DNA of 64,000 nt from Herbidospora sakaeratensis (GCF_001570525.1 NZ_BBXC01000007.1:938679-1002678); one strand, 5' to 3'; shown: positions 52,874-61,335, counted from the first letter of the stretch. Translations and numbers: made by a program. The notes: generated by a model from the letters alone, not told the origin.

Positions 52874-52900
52874 CCCGCCCCTCACCTGTCGAGGGGCGGG
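52874..52900. terminator. Perfect 10-bp stem hairpin between small ORF and oxidase
   Basis: CCCGCCCCTC (52874-52883) pairs exactly with GAGGGGCGGG (52891-52900) around a seven-base loop. On the minus strand it falls 25 bp after the small ORF stop and 68 bp before the oxidase ATG. There is no immediate U-tract; a T5 run occurs about 21 bases later. It could act as a weak terminator, an mRNA-stabilising hairpin or a leader structure for the oxidase. Confidence 0.5.
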
Positions 52901-52924
52901 ATCGCGGTGCATTCAGCGGTGCAT

Positions 52925-53044
52925 TCAGTGGTGCGGTTCGCGATCGGCCGGGGCGGCCAGCCGATCGGCTTCCCATTGGAGGGCCTCCACGAGGACGAGC
53001 TCCAGCCGGAGATCTCCGTCGAGGAGGGTGTCCAGGACGTCCAT
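52925..53044 (-). CDS. 39-residue small ORF upstream of the oxidase
   Basis: A short reading frame with a convincing ribosome site (AAGGGAGG, five bases before the ATG). The peptide begins MDVLDTLLDGDLRLELVLVEALQ, is acidic and amphipathic-helical, and ends REPHH. No family is recognised. It lies on the same strand as the oxidase 118 bp downstream, with a strong hairpin between. It may be a leader peptide or an independent small protein. The ribosome site and clean helical character are the support. Confidence 0.5.
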   Translation of the reverse strand: MDVLDTLLDGDLRLELVLVEALQWEADRLAAPADREPHH

Positions 53045-53133
53045 ACGGGCCTCCCTTGCCAGACAGGACGCCCCAGGGGTCACTTCGGTTCACCGGATTG
53101 AACCACCGCCGTCCACCCCGCGTATCCCCGGGC

Positions 53134-53610
53134 GTGCTGACTGTTTCGCGCCATGCCGCCTTCGCCGCCGCCGCTCTGGCGGTCGCGTCGCTGTCCGCCT
53201 GCTCGGGCGGCGATCCATCGCCCGCCGGGGGCGCCTACCAGGTGTCCGACCCGGCCCCCGCCGCGGCCGCCGCACCCGTCGAGGCCGGGCCCGCCCCGAC
53301 CGTCGAGGAACTCGCCGAGAAGGTCGGGTGCGACGTCAAGATCCAGGTCGACGCCGAGGAGCTGCGCACCGGCGCCTGCTCGACCAAGGCCGGGGACTTC
53401 TTCGTCAACACCTTCGCCACCGAGAAGGGCAAGGACGCCTGGATGGACCAGGCGCCCGAGTACAACCCCCATCTCGTGGGCCGGCTCTGGACCGTGCTCG
53501 GGACCCGGGAGACCCTCGACAAGCTGCGCCCCGACCTCGGCGGCGACCTGCACCTCAGCGACCACCGGGTGACCCCGAAGGCGGTGCCGTCGGCCCCGGC
53601 CGCGTACTGA
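53134..53610 (+). CDS. Secreted lipoprotein, unknown
   Basis: A 158-residue protein from a GTG. A signal peptide of ~22 residues (hydrophobic AAFAAAALAVASL) ends in the lipobox LSAC, so it should be lipid-anchored outside the membrane. An Ala/Pro-rich linker (~30-50) leads to a small domain of ~100 residues with VGCDVKIQVDAEELRTGACSTKAGDF, which has two cysteines that could form a disulfide. The domain resembles small actinobacterial lipoproteins of unknown role. It is divergent from the 39-codon ORF. Confidence 0.75.
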   Translation: MLTVSRHAAFAAAALAVASLSACSGGDPSPAGGAYQVSDPAPAAAAAPVEAGPAPTVEELAEKVGCDVKIQVDAEELRTGACSTKAGDFFVNTFATEKGKDAWMDQAPEYNPHLVGRLWTVLGTRETLDKLRPDLGGDLHLSDHRVTPKAVPSAPAAY

Positions 53611-53636
53611 AACGATCTTGTGGTTGAGTTCGGTGC

Positions 53637-54359
53637 GTGGAGATCCTCGTCCTTGCCCTGGTGGGGGTCGCGACGGGGATCGTGAGCACGGTCGTGTCAC
53701 TCGCCTCGATCGTCTCCTACCCGGCTCTGCTGGCCTTCGGGCTGCCGCCGCTGGCGGCCAACGTCACCAACACGGTGTCGCTCACCTTCACCGGGGTCGG
53801 GTCGGCCGCGGCGTCGCGGCCGGAGCTCAGGGGCCAGGGGCCCCTGGTGCTGCGCCTGTGCGCGGTGACCGCGCTCGGCGGCGCCACCGGGGCCGCGCTC
53901 CTGCTGCTGACCCCGCCGACGGCGTTCGAACTGGTCGCGCCCGTGCTGGTCGCGGGCGCGTCGCTGGCCCTGCTGCGGGTGCCCAGGCCCGCGGCCCTGC
54001 GCGGGTGGGCGTTCTACGCGGGGGTGTACGCCGTCGCGATCTACACCGGCTACTTCGGGGCGGCCGGCGGGGTGATCATGTTCGCCATCCTGACGGCGGC
54101 CCTCGACCAGAGCCCGGCCCGCGTCAACGCCGTGAAGAACGTGATCGCGATGTCCTCCAACGGCGTGGCCGCCCTCGGCTTCGCGCTGTTCGGGCCCGTG
54201 CGCTGGGACGTGGTCGTGCCGCTGTCGGCCGGCATGGTCGTCGGCGGCTGGATCGGCCCGCTGATCGCCCGCCGGCTGCCCGGCCGGTCGCTGCGGATGC
54301 TGACCGCCGTGGCGGGGCTGGTCGTCGCGGTCAAGCTCGGGCTCGACACCTACACCTAG
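53637..54359 (+). CDS. TauE/SafE-family membrane permease
   Basis: A 240-residue membrane protein with about seven or eight hydrophobic helices, starting at a GTG. Family landmarks are GIVSTVVSLASIVSYPALL near the start and YTGYFGAAGGVIMFAIL near residue 137, the repeated half-motif of TauE/SafE transporters. The family exports sulfite, sulfoacetate or other organosulfur anions. It ends 51 bp before the convergent polyprenyl synthase stop. A link to the distant sulfation genes is possible but not shown. Confidence 0.88.
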   Translation: MEILVLALVGVATGIVSTVVSLASIVSYPALLAFGLPPLAANVTNTVSLTFTGVGSAAASRPELRGQGPLVLRLCAVTALGGATGAALLLLTPPTAFELVAPVLVAGASLALLRVPRPAALRGWAFYAGVYAVAIYTGYFGAAGGVIMFAILTAALDQSPARVNAVKNVIAMSSNGVAALGFALFGPVRWDVVVPLSAGMVVGGWIGPLIARRLPGRSLRMLTAVAGLVVAVKLGLDTYT

Positions 54360-54410
54360 GACACCTGGGAGCGGCGCCGGGCGTCCTCGTCACCGCCCGG
54401 CACCGCCGTC

Positions 54411-55445
54411 TCAGAGGGTGCGCCGGGCCATCAGCGTCGACAACGCCGTGAGCTCGGCCGCCGGGCGGGCCGCGCAGCCCGCCTCCGCCAGGTGCACGGG
54501 CGCCCGCGCGAGCAGCCCGTCGGCGGTCTCCCGGCACCAGTCGCGGCCCCCGGCCCGCTCGACCAGGTCGGCGGCCCTGGCCAGCTCGGCGTCGGACAAC
54601 ACGGTGCCCGACCGGTAGATCGCGGCCAGCTCCGCGGCCTCCCCGGTCGCGGAGGTGAGCGCGGCCACCACCGGCAGCGACTTCTTCCGGTTGGCCAGGT
54701 CGGAGAACACCGGCTTGCCGGTCACCTCCGGGTCGCCCCAGATGCCGAGCAGGTCGTCGGCCAGCTGGAAGGCCAGCCCCAGCTCGGCGCCGAACGTGCG
54801 CAGGTGCTCGATCGCCCGCGCGTCGGCTCCCCCGTAGAGGGCGCCCAGCGCGCAGGCGCACGCGATGAGCGCGCCGGTCTTCGACCCGGCCATCCGGATG
54901 CACTCCGGCAGCGTCACGTCGGCCCGGTCCTCGAACCCGACGTCGGCGCTCTGCCCGTCGAGCAGGTCGAGCACCGTCGCGTTCAGCAGGCCCGCCCCCT
55001 CGTGGGCCAGCGGATGGCCGCTCTCGGCCAGCCGCGCGAACGCCAGCGACACCAGCGCGTCACCGGCCAGGATCGCCTGGCTCACCCCGAACACCCGCCA
55101 CGCCGTGGGCCGGTGCCGCCGGGTGGCGTCGCCGTCCATCACGTCGTCGTGCAGCAGCGAGAAGTCGTGGACGAGCTCGACCGCCACCGCGGCAGGCAGC
55201 GCCCCCTCGGCCGTCCCGCCCACCGCCTCGGCGGCCAGCAGCGCCAGCGCCGGGCGCACCGACTTGCCGGAACCGTTCGCGGTCGGCCGGCCCCGCTCGT
55301 CCCACCAGCCCATGTGGTAGCCGGAGATGTGCCGCATCGAGGCCGGCAGGGTGGCGGCCGCCTCCCGGATCGCCGGCTGCACCAGGTCGCGGCTCCAGGC
55401 GAGCACCTCCGCGACGTCGCGAGCCCCCGTCTCGGTCGTCGTCAT
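54411..55445 (-). CDS. Polyprenyl diphosphate synthase, probable encapsulin cargo
   Basis: A 344-residue trans-prenyltransferase. The first aspartate-rich motif is [10 protein letters not shown] and the second [31 protein letters not shown] is the IPP-binding region, and [18 protein letters not shown] is the C-terminal landmark. It condenses IPP with allylic diphosphates; chain length cannot be fixed by eye. Its ATG overlaps the shell-1 stop (ATGA), so it is made together with the encapsulin. Family 2B encapsulins are known to be paired with prenyltransferases or terpene synthases carrying disordered N-termini. Here the stretch before the fold is short (~8 residues up to [10 protein letters not shown]), so the loading signal is not obvious. 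Confidence 0.93.
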   Translation of the reverse strand: MTTTETGARDVAEVLAWSRDLVQPAIREAAATLPASMRHISGYHMGWWDERGRPTANGSGKSVRPALALLAAEAVGGTAEGALPAAVAVELVHDFSLLHDDVMDGDATRRHRPTAWRVFGVSQAILAGDALVSLAFARLAESGHPLAHEGAGLLNATVLDLLDGQSADVGFEDRADVTLPECIRMAGSKTGALIACACALGALYGGADARAIEHLRTFGAELGLAFQLADDLLGIWGDPEVTGKPVFSDLANRKKSLPVVAALTSATGEAAELAAIYRSGTVLSDAELARAADLVERAGGRDWCRETADGLLARAPVHLAEAGCAARPAAELTALSTLMARRTL

Positions 55446-56809
55446 CGATGCCCGAGTTCCACGTTCTCCAGGACGCCGAGCGCGTCCGGGATCAGGATCG
55501 CCGCCGAGTAGTAGGCGCTGACCAGATAGTTGATCACCGCCCGGTCGTCGACGCCCATGAACCGCACGTTGAGGCCGGGCTGGTATTCGTCGGGGATGCC
55601 GGTCTGGTGCAGGCCCACCACGCCCTGGTTGTCCTCGCCGAGCCGCATCGCCATGATCGAGGTGGTGCGGGCCTCGCTGATGGGCAGCTTGTTGCACGGC
55701 AGGATCGGCACCCCCCGCCACGCGGTCAGCCGCACCCCCTCGACCTCCACGTTGGTCGGGTAGACGCCCCGCTTGGTGCACTCGCGGCCGAACGCGGCGA
55801 TGGCCTGGGGGTGGGCCACGAAGTACTGCGTCTTGCGGCGGCGGCAGAGCAGGTCGTCCATGTCGTCGGGGGTGGGCGGGCCCGACCGCGACTGGAGCCG
55901 CTGCTTCAGGTCGGCGTTGGCGAGCAGGCCGAACTCGCGGTTGTTGACGATCTCGTGTTCCTGGCGCTCGCGCAGCGCCTCGATGGTCAGCCGGAGCTGC
56001 TGCTCGACCTGGTCCATCGGGTCGTTGTAGAGGTCGGCCACCCGCGAGTGCACCCGCAGCACGGTCTGCGCGACGCTCAGCTCGTACTCGCGGGGCGAGG
56101 TCTCGTAGTCGACGAACGTGCCCGGCAGCGCCGCCTCGCCGTGGTGGCCGGCTGCGAGCGCGATCTCGGCCTGCCCGTGCCGGTCCTGCGGTCGTTCGGG
56201 GCTGCTCCGGTACGCGTCCACGTGGGCCCGCAGCGTCTCGAAGCGGTCGGCCAGCTCCTCGAACGCGCGCCGGCCCAGCGTCAGCACCGTGCCCGCCGTC
56301 GTGGCCTTCACGGTGAACTCCCACGTGCCGGGCGCGAGCAGGGCGTGATCGCCGACGTGGTCGCCGTCGCCGAGGAGGCCGAGCGCGGTCTCGCCCCCGT
56401 AGGCGCCGGTGCCGACCTTGGTGAGCTTGCCGTGCGCGACCAGGATGACCTCGTCGGCCTGGTCGCCCTGCCCGGCGATGACGTCGCCGGCGGCGAAGTC
56501 GCGCTGGGAGAACCGCCCCGCGAGGGCCTCGAGGGCCTCGGGGTCGTCGAAACCGCGGAGGAGGGGGAGTTCGGTGAGCTCGGCCGGGATGACCCGCACC
56601 TGGCCCGACTGGACGGTGAAGGTGACCCGCCCGTCGCCGACGGCGTAGGACAGGCGCCGGTTGACCCGGTAGGCGCCGCCGGAGACCTCGACCCAGGGCA
56701 GCACCTTCAGCAACCACCGGCTGCTGATGCCCTGCATCTGGGGGACGGTCTTGGTGGTGGTGGCCAGTTTCCTGGCTGCCGCCGTGCCCAGGCTCAGTTG
56801 ATCGTTCAC
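55442..56809 (-). CDS. Family 2B encapsulin shell protein with cNMP-binding-like insert, shell 1 (EshA-like)
   Basis: A 455-residue HK97-fold shell protein. It opens [23 protein letters not shown], the family 2 N-terminal arm. Residues ~90-205 form an inserted cyclic-nucleotide-binding-like domain ([35 protein letters not shown]). The rest ([38 protein letters not shown] to the C-terminus) is the shell fold. The GTG start is preferred because AAGGGA precedes it. In the cNMP pocket the usual GE...RA(A/T)V cassette reads GD...GTWEFTVKA, lacking the phosphate-binding Arg. It is coupled to the prenyl synthase by ATGA. It probably co-assembles with shell 2. Confidence 0.93.
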   Translation of the reverse strand: MNDQLSLGTAAARKLATTTKTVPQMQGISSRWLLKVLPWVEVSGGAYRVNRRLSYAVGDGRVTFTVQSGQVRVIPAELTELPLLRGFDDPEALEALAGRFSQRDFAAGDVIAGQGDQADEVILVAHGKLTKVGTGAYGGETALGLLGDGDHVGDHALLAPGTWEFTVKATTAGTVLTLGRRAFEELADRFETLRAHVDAYRSSPERPQDRHGQAEIALAAGHHGEAALPGTFVDYETSPREYELSVAQTVLRVHSRVADLYNDPMDQVEQQLRLTIEALRERQEHEIVNNREFGLLANADLKQRLQSRSGPPTPDDMDDLLCRRRKTQYFVAHPQAIAAFGRECTKRGVYPTNVEVEGVRLTAWRGVPILPCNKLPISEARTTSIMAMRLGEDNQGVVGLHQTGIPDEYQPGLNVRFMGVDDRAVINYLVSAYYSAAILIPDALGVLENVELGHR

Positions 56810-56837
56810 GGCACTCCCTTGCTGGTGGGAATCAAAA

Positions 56838-56871
56838 AGGGCGGCCCGGGAATTCACGCGTGGGCCGCCCT
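56838..56871 (-). terminator. Intrinsic terminator or attenuator between the two shell genes
   Basis: Read on the minus strand, AGGGCGGCCC (56871-56862) pairs perfectly with GGGCCGCCCT (56847-56838) across a 14-base loop, and the stem runs straight into TTTTT. It lies between the shell-2 stop (56886) and the shell-1 start (56809), within a 76-bp gap. This is a textbook Rho-independent terminator in mid-operon, or an attenuator letting part of the transcripts read on. The same gap has the shell-1 ribosome site. Confidence 0.8.
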
Positions 56872-56885
56872 GGGGGAACCTTTTT

Positions 56886-58262
56886 CTAATGACCGACTTC
56901 GACGTTCTCCAGAATTCCGAGGGCGTCGGGGACGAGGATCGCGGCCGAATAGTAGGCGCTCACCAGATATTTGATGATGGCCTTCTCGTCGATGCCCATG
57001 AAGCGCACCGAGAGGCTCGGCTGGTATTCGTCGGGGATGCCGACCTGGTGGAGGCCGACCACCCCCTGCTTCTCCTCGCCGAGCCGCATCACGATCATCG
57101 AGGAGGTGCGGGTGTCGGTCACCGGGATCTTGTTGCAGGGCAGGATCGGCACCCCGCGCCACGACGGGAAGTGGTGCCCCCCGACGTCGACGCTGGTCGG
57201 GTAGACCCCGCGGGCGCTGCACTCCCGCCCGAAGGCCGCGATGGCCAGCGGGTGGGCCAGGATGTACGACGGCTCCCGCCACACCAGCGACAGCAGCTCG
57301 TCGACGTCGTCGGGGGTCGGCGGGCCCGACCGGGTGTGGGTGCGCTGCTTGAGGTCGGCGTTGGCGAGCAGGCCGAACTCGCGGTTGTTGACGATCTCGT
57401 GCTCCTGGCGCTCTCGCAGCGCCTCGATGGTCAGCCGGAGCTGCTGCTCGATCTGGTCCATCGGGTCGTTGTAGAGGTCGGCCACCCGCGAGTGCACCCG
57501 CAGCACGGTCTGCGCGACGCTCAGCTCGTACTCGCGCGGTGAGGTCTCGTAGTCGACGAACGTGCCGGGCAGCGAGGGCTCGCCGTGGTGGCCGGAGGAG
57601 ACCTCGATGGCGGCCTCGCCGTATTCGTCCTGCGGGCGGCCCGAGCCGGCCTGGTAGGACTCGACGTGGGCGCGCAGCGCGTCGGACTGGTCGACCAGCC
57701 GCTCGAACTCGCCGCGGGGGAGGGTCAGCACGGTGCCGGCGGTGGTGGCCTTGACCGTGTAGTCCCAGGTGCCGGAGGCCAGCAGGGTCTGGTCGCCGAT
57801 GTGGTCGCCGTCGGCCAGCAGGCCCAGGGCGACCTGGTCGCCGTAGGGGCCGGTGCCGATCTTGGTCAGCTTGCCGTGGGCCACCAGGATCACCTGGTCG
57901 GCGGGCTGGCCCGCCTCCACGATGACGTCGCCGGCGGCGAAGTCGCGCTGGGTGAAGCGCTCGGACAGGGCGGTCAGGGTGTCGGGGTCGTCGAATCCGC
58001 GGAGCAGGGGCAACTCGGTGAGCTCGGCCGGGATCACCCGGACCTGGCCCGACTGGACGGTGAAGGTGACCCGCCCGTCGCCGACGGCGTAGGACAGGCG
58101 GCGGTTGACGCGGTAGGCGCCGCCGGAGACCTGGACCCAGGGCAGCACCTTCAGCAACCACCTGCTGCTGATGCCCTGCATCTGCGGGACGGTTTTCGTG
58201 GTGGTGGCCAGTTTCCTGGCCGCCGCCGTGCCCAGGCTCAATTGCTCGTTCTCAACGGTCAA
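56886..58262 (-). CDS. Family 2B encapsulin shell protein with cNMP-binding-like insert, shell 2 (EshA-like)
   Basis: A 458-residue shell paralogue, roughly three-quarters identical by eye to shell 1, with the same order: N-terminal arm ([21 protein letters not shown]), cNMP-like insert (~90-205; [21 protein letters not shown]), then the HK97-type fold ending [25 protein letters not shown] chose a TTG start with AGGAG five bases upstream; the frame stays open well beyond it but without family residues. The divergence is largest in the cNMP insert and the surface loops. EshA of Streptomyces, a relative, influences antibiotic production and ppGpp levels. It is the first gene of the operon, with its own promoter at 58346-58375. 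Confidence 0.92.
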   Translation of the reverse strand: MTVENEQLSLGTAAARKLATTTKTVPQMQGISSRWLLKVLPWVQVSGGAYRVNRRLSYAVGDGRVTFTVQSGQVRVIPAELTELPLLRGFDDPDTLTALSERFTQRDFAAGDVIVEAGQPADQVILVAHGKLTKIGTGPYGDQVALGLLADGDHIGDQTLLASGTWDYTVKATTAGTVLTLPRGEFERLVDQSDALRAHVESYQAGSGRPQDEYGEAAIEVSSGHHGEPSLPGTFVDYETSPREYELSVAQTVLRVHSRVADLYNDPMDQIEQQLRLTIEALRERQEHEIVNNREFGLLANADLKQRTHTRSGPPTPDDVDELLSLVWREPSYILAHPLAIAAFGRECSARGVYPTSVDVGGHHFPSWRGVPILPCNKIPVTDTRTSSMIVMRLGEEKQGVVGLHQVGIPDEYQPSLSVRFMGIDEKAIIKYLVSAYYSAAILVPDALGILENVEVGH

Positions 58263-58345
58263 CTCGACTCCTGTTCCTGCGGCGAAGCGAAAACAATTCA
58301 GGGGGGCCCGCGCGAGAAACCTCATTGGGCTGGCCGAACGGATCA

Positions 58346-58375
58346 ATAATGCAGGGGCGATCTTCGGAGTGTCAA
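58346..58375 (-). promoter_or_regulatory. Sigma-70-like promoter of the encapsulin operon
   Basis: On the minus strand a consensus -35 TTGACA (58375-58370) is followed after 18 bp by CATTAT (58351-58346), a four-of-six match to TATAAT. It lies 84 bp upstream of the shell-2 start. Eleven bases above the -35 box is the palindrome CATTCGAATG (58387-58396), a possible operator. TTGACA is rare in DNA this G/C-rich, which adds weight. Confidence 0.6.
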
Positions 58376-58529
58376 TTGCGAGTTTGCATTCGAATGACTC
58401 AACCCCAAAACACCGAAATAGGTGGTGATTATCCGTAGTGGGTCCGTTACCCCTTTTGGTAGATTGTTCCCGTGTTAACCTCTGAAAGGGCCGCGTCTGT
58501 GGGGTCGGGGCCCGTAGGAGGCGAGGGCA

Positions 58530-59129
58530 GTGCAGCAGCGTGCACTGGCGACCCGTGAACGGCTGCTCCGGGCGGCCGCCGAGATCTTCGCGGCCAACGG
58601 GTACGCCGGGACCAGCCTGACCGAGATCCACGAGCGGGCCGGTGTGACCAAGGGCGCGATCTACTTCCACTACCCGAACAAGGAGTCGGTGGCCGAGGCC
58701 ATCGTCGAGCGGCAGCTCGAACGCTGGCCCGCCCTCGTCAAACGGTTCTGCGGCGAGGAGTCCGACCCGGTCGTGGTGGTGGTCGCGCTGACCTTCGCCA
58801 TCACCCGCGCGTTCCGCGACGAACCGGTCATGCGCGCGGGGGCCCGGCTGGCCCTCGACCGCAACGTCGGCGCGTGGGAGGCCGCGTTCACCCAGGTGCT
58901 CCAGCCGGCCGAGCGGGCCGGCGAGCTCGCCGAGGGCGTCACCGCCGAGAAGGCCGCGCGGGTCGTCGTCAGCTCGTTCTTCGGGGTCTTCCAGGTCAGC
59001 GACACGCTCGGCCGGGCCGACACCGAGGAGCGGCTGCGCGAGATGTGGCGCGTCGTGCTGTTCGGCATCCAGGCCGAACCCTCGCCGCGGACCACCGTCC
59101 GGCGGGCCGAGGCGCTCGCCCTCACCTGA
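58530..59129 (+). CDS. TetR-family regulator, ArpA/ScbR (gamma-butyrolactone receptor)-like
   Basis: A 199-residue TetR regulator. The DNA-binding domain reads [49 protein letters not shown]; the [14 protein letters not shown] helix is typical of ArpA/ScbR-type autoregulator receptors. The ligand domain contains [15 protein letters not shown], like that group. It starts at a GTG with AGGAGG eight bases before it. Divergent from the encapsulin operon across 267 bp, it is the obvious candidate to control it. An imperfect palindrome TACC-N6-GGTA (58448-58461) lies in its leader. A true butyrolactone ligand is inference; no synthase (AfsA) is in the window. Confidence 0.87.
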   Translation: MQQRALATRERLLRAAAEIFAANGYAGTSLTEIHERAGVTKGAIYFHYPNKESVAEAIVERQLERWPALVKRFCGEESDPVVVVVALTFAITRAFRDEPVMRAGARLALDRNVGAWEAAFTQVLQPAERAGELAEGVTAEKAARVVVSSFFGVFQVSDTLGRADTEERLREMWRVVLFGIQAEPSPRTTVRRAEALALT

Positions 59130-59235
59130 GCGACAGGTTCTGCTGTCCCCCCTTCAGTTCGCCCCGAGTCGGCCCTATAAAAATACATTCCGGTCGGTTT
59201 TTTTCGGGGACGTCTAACGCGCTGAAGGGACCGTC

Positions 59236-59982
59236 ATGGAACGGATCGGCACGCTGGCCAAAGCCATGATCGTGCTGCGCACTCTGGCCACGTCGCCGGA
59301 GCCGGTCAGCCTCACCACCCTGGCACGCCAGGTCCAGATGCCCAAGTCCACGGTCCACCGGCTGCTCGCCGCTTTGGAGGCCGACGACCTGGTGGGCCGT
59401 ACCGGAGCCGACTACCGCGTCGCCGCCACGCTGCGCCCCTACGCGCAGCCCGAGCGGGTCCGGCACTTCCAGTGGTTGCGCCGCATGGCCACGCCCCACC
59501 TGCTGGAGCTCTACGAGAACACCCGCCAGATCGTCTCGATCGCGGTGCTGACCGACCGCCAGGCCGAGTACGTGATGACGCTCTATCCGCGCACCCACAC
59601 CAAGGCGTTGTGGCGCACCGCCGAACTCGCCCCCGCCCACTGCACGGCGGCCGGGAAGGTGCTGCTGGCCTACCAGGGCGGCCCGCCCGACCTGCGCGTC
59701 CCGCTGCGCCGCCACACCGATCGCACCATCACCGACCCGGGCGTGCTCGACCGCCAGCTGGCCGTGATCCGCCGCCAGGGGGTGGCGTGGTGCGTCGAGG
59801 AGTACGTCCAGGGGCTCAGCGCCATCGCGGTCCCGGTGCTCGGCGTGCCCAACTTCGGGGTGGTGGCGGTGGGCGTGTCCGGGCCGATGAAGCTGCTGCA
59901 GGCCGGCCCGGCCGAGGCGGCGGTGCGCCGGGCGGGACACGAGCTGGCGGTCACCCTGCGGACGGCCCGGCTGGCCGGATGA
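59236..59982 (+). CDS. IclR-family regulator
   Basis: A 248-residue IclR regulator. The N-terminal winged helix reads LAKAMIVLRTLATSPEPVSLTTLARQVQMPKSTVHRLLAALEADDLV. The C-terminal effector domain has TAAGKVLLAY near residue 140 and GVAWCVEEYVQGLSAIAVPV near residue 180, the usual IclR signature. AAGGGA seven bases before the ATG fixes the start. A perfect palindrome (60008-60024) lies just downstream, before the next gene, and is a likely binding site. The effector is unknown. Confidence 0.9.
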   Translation: MERIGTLAKAMIVLRTLATSPEPVSLTTLARQVQMPKSTVHRLLAALEADDLVGRTGADYRVAATLRPYAQPERVRHFQWLRRMATPHLLELYENTRQIVSIAVLTDRQAEYVMTLYPRTHTKALWRTAELAPAHCTAAGKVLLAYQGGPPDLRVPLRRHTDRTITDPGVLDRQLAVIRRQGVAWCVEEYVQGLSAIAVPVLGVPNFGVVAVGVSGPMKLLQAGPAEAAVRRAGHELAVTLRTARLAG

Positions 59983-60007
59983 ACGGCCCCCGCCTTAGGT
60001 GCCATTT

Positions 60008-60024
60008 GTTCCAATATTTGGAAC
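60008..60024. promoter_or_regulatory. Perfect palindrome GTTCCAA-TAT-TTGGAAC, probable IclR operator
   Basis: A 17-bp site with two exact 7-bp arms around TAT, in the 122-bp gap between the IclR gene and the downstream ligase-like gene. The TTCCA/TGGAA arms and A/T centre resemble known IclR boxes. It is A/T-rich amid high-GC DNA. A regulator bound here would sit about 80 bp upstream of the ATG at 60105. Confidence 0.68.
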
Positions 60025-60104
60025 GTGTCGTGGCGTCCCGGAAAAATCCCGACTTACGCTCTCGGTCCGAGAGCACGCCCCCCTCTCCGACCGAGGAGCG
60101 CCCC

Positions 60105-61250
60105 ATGCCTCCACAACGGACCTGCGCAGCGATCCCCCGCCCCCGGCTCCTGTCCGGGCTCGCCCCGAACGCACCGCGCGGCCGGGCATCCGCGCGGCCG
60201 GGCAGCGGGCCCGGCCAGGACGGTCCCGCGCTCGACGCGCGCGACACCCGGGTGATCGACGCGCGCACCGACGAGATCCTCTACGGCCCCGTGCTGCGGC
60301 GGGCCGTCCAGCGGGCCGCGCTGCGGCTGGCGCGGCTGCCCGGCGGGCTGCTGATGCTGGCCGCGTCGGCCACCGCCGAGGTGATCGTCACCTACCTGGC
60401 CGCCCTGCGCGCGGGGCGGCCGGTCGCGCCGGTCGATCCGCGGCTCGTCCGCTCCCGCGCGGGCGACCTCGTGACCCGGTTCGCGCCGGCCGCCCTGCTC
60501 GGGGCGCCGGGGGCACCGCCGCCCGGATACCGCGCCGACGGGCGGGCGTGGGTGCGCACGGACCCCGGCGCCCCGGTCCACCCCGATCTGGCGGTGGTGC
60601 TGCTCGACGGGCCCGGCGGGATGCGACTGTCCCGCCGGGCCGTGCGGGCCGAGGGCGAGGCGGTGGCGCGGGCGCTGCGCATCCGCTCCGGCGAGGCCAC
60701 GCTGACCAGCCCGCCCCTCTTCACCGGCGCGGGGCTGGCGCTGCTCAACGCCCACCTCGCCGCCGGTGCGGCCGTCGTCGCGGCCGAGGGCTCGGTCGCG
60801 GGCGCGGAGTTCTGGGCCGCCGCCGAACGGTGGGCGTGCGGGTCGTTCGCCGCCTCCCCGTGCGTGTTCGCGCTGCTGCACCGGCTCGGCTGGGCGCCCG
60901 TCCGGCACCGCTCCCTGCGCACGCTGACCATGGTCGGCGGCGCGCCGCCGGAGGGCTTCGCCTCTCTGCTGTACGGGGTCGCCGCCACCCCGCCCGGCCA
61001 GGCCCGCCCCGGTTCGGTCGGCCCGGCGCTGCCCGGCGGGCGGTTGTCGATCACCCGCGGCGAGGTCGTCTACGAGGGCGACACCGTCGGCATGGGCCCG
61101 GCCCGGTCGGCCCGCGACCTGGCCCGGGGCGACGACCTGCGCGGCGTGCTGCGCACCGGCGAACGCGGCCGCCTCGACGCCGACGGCTTCCTCCACCTGG
61201 CCCGCGACCACCGCTACCTGTTCGACTCCGGATTCGGCACGGTGGCCTGA
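60105..61250 (+). CDS. Shortened adenylate-forming-enzyme (AMP-ligase) homologue
   Basis: About 381 residues, with GAGGAG before the ATG. The order of elements follows an acyl-CoA synthetase/NRPS A domain: ATAEVIVTYLAALRAGRPVAPVDPRLV, then DLAVVLLDGPGGMRLSRRAV where the P-loop TSGSTGxPK should be, PCVFALLHRLGW, and a C-terminal LRTGERGRLDADGFLHLARDHRYLF. The ATP-binding loop is degenerate. The C-terminal subdomain, with its catalytic lysine, is missing: the protein ends after the hinge-like GER.RLD.DGFL region. Adenylation activity is therefore unlikely. It could be a carrier-binding or regulatory pseudoenzyme, or a decaying gene. It is probably under the IclR regulator. Confidence 0.72.
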   Translation: MPPQRTCAAIPRPRLLSGLAPNAPRGRASARPGSGPGQDGPALDARDTRVIDARTDEILYGPVLRRAVQRAALRLARLPGGLLMLAASATAEVIVTYLAALRAGRPVAPVDPRLVRSRAGDLVTRFAPAALLGAPGAPPPGYRADGRAWVRTDPGAPVHPDLAVVLLDGPGGMRLSRRAVRAEGEAVARALRIRSGEATLTSPPLFTGAGLALLNAHLAAGAAVVAAEGSVAGAEFWAAAERWACGSFAASPCVFALLHRLGWAPVRHRSLRTLTMVGGAPPEGFASLLYGVAATPPGQARPGSVGPALPGGRLSITRGEVVYEGDTVGMGPARSARDLARGDDLRGVLRTGERGRLDADGFLHLARDHRYLFDSGFGTVA

Positions 61251-61270
61251 ACACGGTGGCCTGAGAGCGG

Positions 61271-61335
61271 ACGGCCCGCGCGCGAAACAGGAGCCCCCCA
61301 CCCGCTCCCGTCTTGGTTCGCCGCGCGCGGGCCGT
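61271..61335. terminator. Long inverted repeat between convergent genes
   Basis: ACGGCCCGCGCGCG (61271-61284) and CGCGCGCGGGCCGT (61322-61335) are exact 14-bp complements flanking 37 bp. The right arm ends directly at the stop codon of the LuxR-type gene, and the left arm starts 20 bp after the ligase-like stop. Position between converging genes suggests a bidirectional terminator, though no U-tract follows either arm. Confidence 0.55.

Noticed and set aside
58263-58670. N-terminal extension of encapsulin shell 2
   Set aside because: The frame is open upstream, but it would cross the promoter and the divergent TetR gene, and AGGAG precedes the TTG chosen.
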